A DNA stretch of 18,069 nt from the NCBI GenBank assembly GCA_904398675.1, contig CAJFPI010000068.1, forward strand, positions 1 to 18,069, read 5' to 3'. Below the pieces are notes generated by a model. It was not told where the DNA came from. It saw only the letters and a program-made list of their open reading frames with translations, and searched no databases. Position 1 is the first letter of the stretch; each line of letters starts with the position of its first letter. The position numbers and the translations under genes are program-made. The stretch comes from an uncultured Oscillospiraceae bacterium (GTDB taxonomy: Bacteria; Bacillota; Clostridia; Oscillospirales; Oscillospiraceae). Of this stretch, positions 13,072-18,069 are shown piece by piece.

Positions 13072-13754
13072 AGATTTTGGTAGTGGACGACGAGCGTCTG
13101 CTGGTAAAGGGAATCAAATTCAATCTGGAGAACGAGGGGTACCAGGTGGAGACGGCCTTTGACGGAAGGACTGCGGTAGACCTGGCCCGCAGCAACAGCT
13201 ATGATCTTATCATTCTGGATCTGATGATGCCGGAGATCGACGGGCTGGAGGCGTGTGTGAAGATCCGCGAGTTTTCCAATGTCCCCATTATTATGCTCAC
13301 CGCCCGGGGCGAGGATACCGACAAGATCATCGGCTTTGAGTGCGGCGCGGACGACTATGTGACAAAGCCCTTCAATATCCTGGAGCTGAAGGCGCGTATC
13401 CGGGCCATGCTGCGCCGGGCGGGCAGCGCCGCGGTCGGCAGCGGAAAGCAGGCTGCCAGCATTACCCTTGGCGGCATCACGCTGGACATGGACCAGCGCA
13501 TCGCCCTGCGGGGGGGAGAAAGCGTGGAGCTGACGGCCAAGGAGTATGACCTGATCGAGCTTTTGATGAAAAACCCCCGGCGGGTTTACAGCCGGGAGAA
13601 CCTGATGGACGCGGTGTGGGGCTACTCCTATGCCGGGGACTATCGGACGGTGGATGTGCATATCCGCCGCCTGCGGGAAAAGCTGGAGGAGAACCCGGCG
13701 GCGCCGGAGCACATTTTGACCAAGTGGGGAGTGGGCTACTATTTCAAGGGGTAA
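13068..13754 (+). CDS. OmpR/PhoB-family response regulator
   Basis: A 228-residue DNA-binding response regulator. The receiver domain (residues 1-118) carries the acidic pocket VVDDE, the phosphoacceptor Asp51 (LIILDLMMPE), Thr78 and Lys100 (DDYVTKPF). The C-terminal winged helix (about 135-228) contains LTAKEYDLIELL and VDVHIRRLREKLE and ends GVGYYFKG. It resembles the WalR/PhoP/ResD group, but the sequence does not assign it to one. The ATG overlaps the HhH gene stop (ATGA, 13068-13071), and the kinase starts 1 base after its own stop. It is therefore the cognate regulator of the adjacent kinase. Confidence 0.96.
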   Translation: MKILVVDDERLLVKGIKFNLENEGYQVETAFDGRTAVDLARSNSYDLIILDLMMPEIDGLEACVKIREFSNVPIIMLTARGEDTDKIIGFECGADDYVTKPFNILELKARIRAMLRRAGSAAVGSGKQAASITLGGITLDMDQRIALRGGESVELTAKEYDLIELLMKNPRRVYSRENLMDAVWGYSYAGDYRTVDVHIRRLREKLEENPAAPEHILTKWGVGYYFKG

Positions 13755-13755
13755 G

Positions 13756-15153
13756 ATGAGCCTCCAATATAAGATCGGCCTGAGCTACATTCTGGTCATT
13801 GCGGCGGTGCTGGTGTTTTTGAACACCTACCCCCTCGCCATGTCCCAGCAGATGATCTTCGCCGCCAAGGAGAGCGCCATGAAGAGCACGCTGGAGACCA
13901 TGTCCAGCGCCCTGTCCGGCCTCAGCGAGCTGACGGAGGAGAATGTGGGGGAGGCCCTGGCGGTGGTGGAGATCTCCGGCGTGTCCCGGGCCATCGTCAC
14001 CGACACGGCGGGGAAGATCCTCTATGACACCCGGGAGGTGGGCAACGCCGCCGGGTGCTATGTGTTCTACACCGAGCTGGTGCAGGCGCTGCGGGGGGAC
14101 GATGCGTTCTACTCCTCCTACAAGGACGACGCCTTCCGCAGCAGCGGCGCCATGCCGGTGATCTACCGCAACGAGACCATCGGCGCCGTGTATGCCTACG
14201 AGTATGACCGGTTCCAGGCGGAGCTGCTGCGGGGCCTGCAGAACAGCCTGCTCTCCATTTCCCTGGGGGTGGGTGCCGTGGTGCTGACGCTGAGCATTCT
14301 CCTCAGCAAGCTCCTCACCGGCCGGATCGACGACCTGCTTGCGGCCATCCGCGGCGTCCGGGAGGGGTCCTACAACCACCGGGCCGACGTCAGCGGAAAC
14401 GATGAGATCGCCCAGATCGCCGACGAGTTCAACAACCTCACCGACCGGCTGCAGGTGACGGAGGACGCCCGCCGCCGCTTTGTGTCCGACGCCTCCCACG
14501 AGCTGAAAACGCCCCTTGCCACCATCCGCCTGCTGACGGATTCTATCCTGCAGGCGGAAAATATGGACGAGGATATGGTGCGGGAGTTTGTCATGGACAT
14601 CGGCCTGGAGGCGGAGCGCCTGACAAATATCACAGAGGACCTTCTCCGCCTGACACGGCTGGACAGCGGCGTGGCGGAGGAGGCTGAGAGCGTGGAGGTG
14701 GAGCCGGTGATCCGCCGGGTGTGCCACTCGCTGCAGCTGCTGGCGGCGGAACGCCGCGTCACTATGGAGATCCTGGTGGAAAATGAGTGCAGCGTGCGCG
14801 CGACGAAGGGGGAGGTCCACCAGATCCTCTATAACTTAGTGGAGAACGCCATTAAATATAACCATGACGGCGGGTTTGTCCGGGTGCTCCTCTCGGCCAA
14901 TGCCAAGTGGGCCTATATTACCGTGGAGGACAACGGCATCGGCATCCCGGAGGAGGACCTCAGCCATATCTTTGAGCGGTTCTACCGGGTGGACAAGGCC
15001 CGCTCACGGGCCGCAGGGGGTACAGGGCTGGGCCTCGCCATCGTGCGGGATACCGTGCGCCGCCGGGGCGGCAGCATCGAGGCCCGGGCGCGGATGGGCG
15101 GCGGGACGGTCTTTACCATCCGCATGCCCCTGGATAAGGGGGAAAAGGAATGA
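13756..15153 (+). CDS. Sensor histidine kinase
   Basis: A 465-residue membrane histidine kinase. A membrane helix (about 9-27), an extracytoplasmic sensor region (about 31-160), a second helix (about 163-184) and a HAMP linker (about 186-238) precede the catalytic core. The H-box is SDASHELKTPLATI with His248. The N-box is HQILYNLVENAIKYN with Asn364. The G1, F and G2 boxes are DNGIGI (392-397), FERFYR (406-411) and GGTGLGLAI (421-429). All phosphotransfer and ATP-binding motifs are intact. The sensor region shows no domain I recognise, so the signal is unknown; the divergent carboxypeptidase and downstream GerMN gene hint at the envelope. The gene starts 1 base after the regulator stop and overlaps the GerMN gene by 4 bases. 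Confidence 0.96.
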   Translation: MSLQYKIGLSYILVIAAVLVFLNTYPLAMSQQMIFAAKESAMKSTLETMSSALSGLSELTEENVGEALAVVEISGVSRAIVTDTAGKILYDTREVGNAAGCYVFYTELVQALRGDDAFYSSYKDDAFRSSGAMPVIYRNETIGAVYAYEYDRFQAELLRGLQNSLLSISLGVGAVVLTLSILLSKLLTGRIDDLLAAIRGVREGSYNHRADVSGNDEIAQIADEFNNLTDRLQVTEDARRRFVSDASHELKTPLATIRLLTDSILQAENMDEDMVREFVMDIGLEAERLTNITEDLLRLTRLDSGVAEEAESVEVEPVIRRVCHSLQLLAAERRVTMEILVENECSVRATKGEVHQILYNLVENAIKYNHDGGFVRVLLSANAKWAYITVEDNGIGIPEEDLSHIFERFYRVDKARSRAAGGTGLGLAIVRDTVRRRGGSIEARARMGGGTVFTIRMPLDKGEKE

Positions 15154-16079
15154 GGACGGGGATCAAACGGTACGCAGCGCTGCTGCTGCCGCTGGTTTTG
15201 CTGGTGGTCATGACGCTGCTCCACCGGCAGGAGGAGCAGCCGGCGGGAGGATATCTGCTTTACTTCCTTTCCGATCTGGAGCAGTCCGGTGGGGGAGACG
15301 CCCTGATGGGAGTGGATATGGATTTGGAGCTGCCGGAGGGGGCATCTGCAGTTGAGAAGGCCGCCGCCATTATTCAGCACCTGATTGCCGGTGTGGGCGG
15401 CCAGGGCAGCCCCTTCCCGGAGGGGACGGAGCTGCAGAGCATCTCCATTCGGGGGCAGCGGGCCTATGTGGACTTCAACGCCCGCTATGCCTCTCTCACA
15501 GGCATCGATCTCAGCCTGGCCGATTATTGCGTCACGCTTTCGCTGACACAGCTGGAGGAGATCTCCGCAGTTTCCATTACCGCCAATGGCCGGGAGATCA
15601 CCTACCGGGACAACCAGGTCCTGATGGAGGGGGATGTGCTCCTGAGCAATATGGAGGACGTGATCGAATCGGTGGCGGCGGTGCTGTATTTTGTTAATGA
15701 GCAGGGGGAGCTGGCGTCGGAAAACCGGGTGCTGGAGCTGTATGAGGGCGACACGCTGGCTGAGGAGCTCCTCTCCGCTCTGCTGGAGGGCCCCCAGGAG
15801 CAGGACCGCTATCCCATCATACCGGAGGAATTTGTGATTACAGCGGTGTGGGTGGAGGACCGGACCTGCTATTTGAGCCTGCCCCAGCAGTCCATTGACA
15901 GCCTCCCGGAGAAGACGGTTTGGCAGGAGCGGATTTTGGAGTCCATTGCCTACAGCATTTACGATTCCATCGACACGGTGGATGAGATCCGCATTCTGGT
16001 GGGCGGCAAGGAGGTCACAGACTTCGGCAAGGTGCCGGTGGAGAGCGTCTCCATCCGTCCGGATGAGGCGGTGACTTAA
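15150..16079 (+). CDS. GerMN-domain membrane-anchored protein
   Basis: A 309-residue protein with an N-terminal membrane anchor or uncleaved signal (about 8-24), no lipobox cysteine, and two GerMN-type domains at about 35-165 and 175-300. Family marks are the paired pattern of an LYF strand, an EKAAAIIQHLI or EELLSALLEGP helix, a proline-rich turn, then an RAYVDFN or TCYLSLP strand. The founding member, GerM of Bacillus, acts in spore peptidoglycan assembly and germination; related domains occur in two-component operons of Bacillota and Actinobacteria. Here it is the last gene of the HhH/regulator/kinase operon, overlapping the kinase by 4 bases (ATGA). It may therefore modulate the kinase or the wall outside the membrane. 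That role is inferred from context only. Confidence 0.85.
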   Translation: MRTGIKRYAALLLPLVLLVVMTLLHRQEEQPAGGYLLYFLSDLEQSGGGDALMGVDMDLELPEGASAVEKAAAIIQHLIAGVGGQGSPFPEGTELQSISIRGQRAYVDFNARYASLTGIDLSLADYCVTLSLTQLEEISAVSITANGREITYRDNQVLMEGDVLLSNMEDVIESVAAVLYFVNEQGELASENRVLELYEGDTLAEELLSALLEGPQEQDRYPIIPEEFVITAVWVEDRTCYLSLPQQSIDSLPEKTVWQERILESIAYSIYDSIDTVDEIRILVGGKEVTDFGKVPVESVSIRPDEAVT

Positions 16080-16139
16080 CGCAGAGGCCTCAATTGCAGG
16101 GCATTTGCAGTGCGATGCATACAGGTTCGTTACAAAAGG

Positions 16140-16183
16140 ATACCGCCGGGGACATGTGATTGCCCCCGACGGTATTCTTTTTC
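16140..16183 (+). terminator. Terminator of the HhH/two-component/GerMN operon
   Basis: ATACCGCCGGGG (16140-16151) pairs with CCCCGACGGTAT (16164-16175) with one mismatch, followed by TCTTTTTCT. It lies 60 bases after the GerMN stop. Confidence 0.85.
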
Positions 16184-16204
16184 TAAGCAATCGGTGCACC
16201 GAAA

Positions 16205-16218
16205 GCGCATGAAGTTTT
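16205..16218 (-). repeat. Short third match to the intergenic repeat element
   Basis: GCGCATGAAGTTTT on the plus strand is the end block AAACTTCATGCGC of copies A and B read on the other strand. The adjoining bases show only loose likeness to the interior, with a 12-bp palindrome TCGGTGCACCGA (16191-16202) in place of it. It is either a decayed copy or a shared binding site. Confidence 0.5.
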
Positions 16219-16231
16219 CCGCACTGCAGCG

Positions 16232-16259
16232 CACCCCTCGGCGGTATTGGCCATATCAT
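16232..16259 (+). promoter_or_regulatory. Candidate sigma-K promoter of dpaAB
   Basis: CACC (16232-16235), a 16-base spacer and CATATCAT (16252-16259) fit the mother-cell sigma-K pattern (AC-containing -35, CATAnnnT -10). Start near 16266 would leave a short leader just including AGAGGGGG. In Bacillus the spoVF genes are sigma-K dependent, which supports the call. Confidence 0.65.
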
Positions 16260-16279
16260 GTGGCAGAGGGGGAATGGTT

Positions 16280-17140
16280 ATGAAACGAAATTTTGCCGTT
16301 TTAGGCGGGGACCAGCGCCAGCTGCGGTTGGCGGAGCTGCTCTGCCGGGACGGCCATCACATATCGCTCTGGGGCCTTGATCGCTCCGATCTGCCCCAGT
16401 CCTCGCTGGAGGCGGCGGCAGGGGCGGAATGCGTGATCCTGCCCCTGCCTGTCACCAAGGACGGCAGCACGCTGTACTTACCGCTGGGCAGCGGCGTCCT
16501 CCTGCTGGAGGACCTGTGGCCGCTGCTGGAGCCGGGGCGGCAGGTGGTCTGCGGCGGCATGCTCTCTGACGCTGTCCGCGCCGGAGCAAGGAAATACCGG
16601 CTGCGGCTGGAGGATTACTTCAGCCGGGAGGAGGTCCAGATTGCCAACGCGGTTCCCACAGCGGAGGGGGCCGTTGCCGAGGCCATGGCCCGCACCCGGT
16701 GTACCCTCCACGGCTGCCGCTGCCTTGTCATCGGCTATGGGCGGATTGGGAAAATCCTGGCGCAGCACCTCCAGGCCCTGGGGGCGGCAGTGACGGTGTC
16801 CGCCCGGCGGCGGAGCGATCTCGCCTGGGCAGAGGCCTTTGGCTGCACGCCGGTGCGGACCGGCGGGCTGCGGGGGCAGCTGAGGGAGATGCAGGTGGTG
16901 TTCAATACCGTTCCCGCTCGCATATTGGACCGCGAGAGCCTGGAGGAGCTGCCGGAGGATGCCGTGGTGATCGATCTGGCATCCGAGCCCGGCGGCGTGG
17001 ATCTGGCGGCGGCGGAGGCGCTGGGCCTCCAAGCCGTCTGGGCCAGGGGCCTTCCTGGGAAGGTGGCGCCGGACACGGCGGCCCAGGTCCTTCGCGGCGC
17101 CATCTACCACATATTGGAGGAACGGGGGGACCCCATTTGA
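16280..17140 (+). CDS. dpaA: Dipicolinate synthase subunit A
   Basis: A 286-residue DpaA (SpoVFA), normal length. With DpaB it converts the lysine-pathway intermediate dihydroxy-tetrahydrodipicolinate to dipicolinic acid in the mother cell, for export into the spore core. An N-terminal domain begins FAVLGGDQRQ and contains LPLPVTKDG (54-62) and NAVPTAEGA (123-131). A C-terminal Rossmann NAD(P)-binding domain has VIGYGRIGKIL (GYGRIG at 152-157). The ATG at 16280 is chosen because AGAGGGGG (16265-16272) is 7 bases upstream; an ATG two codons earlier is too close, and a TTG at 16247 would sit inside the promoter. It overlaps dpaB by 4 bases and is preceded by a sigma-K-like promoter. Its presence predicts a spore former. 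Confidence 0.94.
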   Translation: MKRNFAVLGGDQRQLRLAELLCRDGHHISLWGLDRSDLPQSSLEAAAGAECVILPLPVTKDGSTLYLPLGSGVLLLEDLWPLLEPGRQVVCGGMLSDAVRAGARKYRLRLEDYFSREEVQIANAVPTAEGAVAEAMARTRCTLHGCRCLVIGYGRIGKILAQHLQALGAAVTVSARRRSDLAWAEAFGCTPVRTGGLRGQLREMQVVFNTVPARILDRESLEELPEDAVVIDLASEPGGVDLAAAEALGLQAVWARGLPGKVAPDTAAQVLRGAIYHILEERGDPI

Positions 17141-17715
17141 ACAACGTGCGGATTGGTTTTGCCTTCTGCGGCTCCTTCTGTACCCACCAGAAGGTGCTGC
17201 GGGAGATGGAAAAATTGTGTGAGCGCTATACGATCATCCCGATTCTCTCGGAGAGCGCCGCCGCCACGGACACCCGTTTTGGCCGGGCGGAGGACTTTGC
17301 GGCGGCAGTGGAGGCGGCGGCGGGCCGGCCGGCCATCCGGACAGTGGAGGAGGCCGAGCCCATCGGGCCAAAGGCCCTGCTGGATGTGCTGGTGATCGCC
17401 CCGTGTACAGGGAATACCTTGGGCAAGCTGGCCGGCGGCATCACCGACACGGCGGTGACCATGGCGGCCAAGGCCCATCTGAGAAACGGGCGGCCGGTTG
17501 TGGTGGCGGTGGCCAGCAACGATGGCCTCTCCGGCAGCGCGGCAAACCTGGGGACGCTCCTCAACCGCAGGGGCTATTACTTCGTCCCCTTCGGCCAGGA
17601 CGACCCGGTGCGCAAGCCCTGCTCATTGATGGCGGACTTCACCCGCATCGGCGAGACGGTGGAGGAGGCCCTTGCGGGCCGCCAGCTCCAGCCCGTCCTG
17701 CTGCGGCAGGCGTAG
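17137..17715 (+). CDS. dpaB: Dipicolinate synthase subunit B
   Basis: A 192-residue DpaB (SpoVFB), a flavoprotein-fold subunit related to phosphopantothenoylcysteine decarboxylases; it works with DpaA in dipicolinate synthesis. Visible motifs are the N-terminal IGFAFCGSFCTHQKV, the central APCTGNTLGKLAGGITDTAVTM, and the C-terminal VPFGQDDPVRKPCSL. Length is typical. The start is read as TTG at 17137, overlapping the dpaA stop (17138-17140), with GGGGGG (17124-17129) 7 bases before it. No ATG exists near the conserved N-terminus. The overlap implies coupled, roughly equal production of the two subunits. A terminator follows about 33 bases after the stop, so the operon is dpaA-dpaB alone, without asd or dapA genes after it as in Bacillus. 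Confidence 0.93.
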   Translation: MNNVRIGFAFCGSFCTHQKVLREMEKLCERYTIIPILSESAAATDTRFGRAEDFAAAVEAAAGRPAIRTVEEAEPIGPKALLDVLVIAPCTGNTLGKLAGGITDTAVTMAAKAHLRNGRPVVVAVASNDGLSGSAANLGTLLNRRGYYFVPFGQDDPVRKPCSLMADFTRIGETVEEALAGRQLQPVLLRQA

Positions 17716-17748
17716 TCGCCTGCGCCGCACGGCAAAGGCGGAATACAA

Positions 17749-17788
17749 AAAAGCCCGGGACACGCATAACAGCGCGTCCCGGGCTTTT
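17749..17788. terminator. Bidirectional terminator between dpaB and acsB
   Basis: AAAAGCCCGGGACACGC (17749-17765) pairs with GCGCGTCCCGGGCTTTT (17772-17788) with one mismatch around ATAACA. It is flanked by A and T runs and serves the convergent dpaB and acsB genes. Confidence 0.85.
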
Positions 17789-17819
17789 AGGATTTTGTTG
17801 GTACCGCCGGAGAAGGCGT

Positions 17820-18069
17820 TTACATCATGGGCTCCATGCCCAGCACCGGATGGCCCTTTTCGGTGAGGAAGGCCATCAAAGTCTCCGGATCCTCGGCGAT
17901 GGTCTCGTCGCCCACCAGATCACAGAAGTTGTCGATGCCGTAGAGCTCCTTGGCCGTGGCGTTCACCCGGTCGGCCACCTGCTCCTTCAGGGCCTTGGGC
18001 ATCCAGACGATGCGCTCGATGCCGCCCTCGGCCTTCATGAACTTCTTGGAGGCGATGAAGTGCTTGCCG
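17820..18069 (-). CDS. acsB: Acetyl-CoA synthase (CODH/ACS beta subunit), C-terminal end
   Basis: Only the last 82 residues are in the window; the gene continues beyond the right edge. The segment reads GKHFIASKKFMKAEGG, then RIVWMPKALKE, an acidic DETIAEDPETLMAFL stretch and the C-terminal GHPVLGMEPMM. This matches the C-terminus of the bacterial acetyl-CoA synthase/CO dehydrogenase beta subunit, about 700 residues when complete. The enzyme joins a methyl group from the corrinoid iron-sulfur protein, CO and CoA into acetyl-CoA in the Wood-Ljungdahl pathway, or runs in reverse. It converges on dpaB across a bidirectional terminator. The metal-binding cysteines of the A-cluster are outside the visible part. 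Identification rests on a short stretch but the motifs are distinctive. Confidence 0.82.
   Translation of the reverse strand, partial: GKHFIASKKFMKAEGGIERIVWMPKALKEQVADRVNATAKELYGIDNFCDLVGDETIAEDPETLMAFLTEKGHPVLGMEPMM

Noticed and set aside
13744..14820. 358-codon open frame on the minus strand
   Set aside because: Antisense to the histidine kinase, whose H, N, G1, F and G2 boxes are intact.
14982..16259. 425-codon open frame on the minus strand
   Set aside because: Antisense to the GerMN gene and kinase 3' end, with no ribosome-binding site and no family motifs.

Overview
The window looks like chromosomal DNA from an anaerobic, endospore-forming, GC-rich Bacillota, most likely an Oscillospiraceae-type gut clostridium. 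This is inference from the gene families present, not from a marker gene. The supporting genes are both subunits of spore dipicolinate synthase, a GerMN-domain protein, a glycine cleavage system, the C-terminal end of acetyl-CoA synthase (Wood-Ljungdahl pathway), and a secreted stalk/PepSY protein. No phage, transposase, CRISPR array, tRNA or rRNA was found. Most of the window is ordinary core genome, so the less ordinary material lies in the intergenic regions.

Layout. Positions 1-3175 hold a glycine cleavage/lipoate block: the 3' part of gcvPB, lplA directly abutting it, a terminator, then lpdA. Positions 3176-3508 have no gene but hold a chain of six hairpins. A DegV fatty-acid-binding protein (minus) and an orphan MerR-type regulator (plus) diverge from about 4340-4550, each with a recognisable promoter. 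Positions 5315-5672 are non-coding and hold a terminator and a palindromic repeat element. A secreted stalk + 3x PepSY protein follows. A DUF5662 gene (minus) and an RpiR-family regulator (plus) diverge around 7450-7620. A COG2509-type FAD dehydrogenase (minus, 8670-10073) has a consensus promoter and a roughly 155-nt leader with a terminator-like hairpin. A flavodoxin-like gene follows on the plus strand, then a second copy of the repeat element and a D-Ala-D-Ala carboxypeptidase (minus).

Positions 12694-16079 form a tight plus-strand operon: membrane-anchored helix-hairpin-helix (ComEA-like) protein, OmpR-type response regulator, histidine kinase, GerMN protein. Three of the junctions overlap or lie within 1 nt. 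After a strong terminator and a short third match to the repeat comes dpaA-dpaB, preceded by a sequence fitting a sigma-K promoter. The window ends inside acsB (minus).

How the genes work together. gcvPB, lplA and lpdA serve lipoyl-dependent glycine cleavage: P-protein, lipoylation of GcvH, and reoxidation of dihydrolipoyl-H. With acsB nearby they fit a one-carbon/acetyl-CoA metabolism of acetogenic or amino-acid-fermenting type. dpaAB makes the spore-core dipicolinate. The kinase/regulator operon, the GerMN protein and the divergent carboxypeptidase suggest envelope sensing and remodelling, but no target is proven.

The main candidates for something undescribed are: (i) a dispersed palindromic intergenic element with two longer copies and one short match; (ii) the six-hairpin segment at 3263-3461; and (iii) the putative attenuated leader of the FAD dehydrogenase gene.
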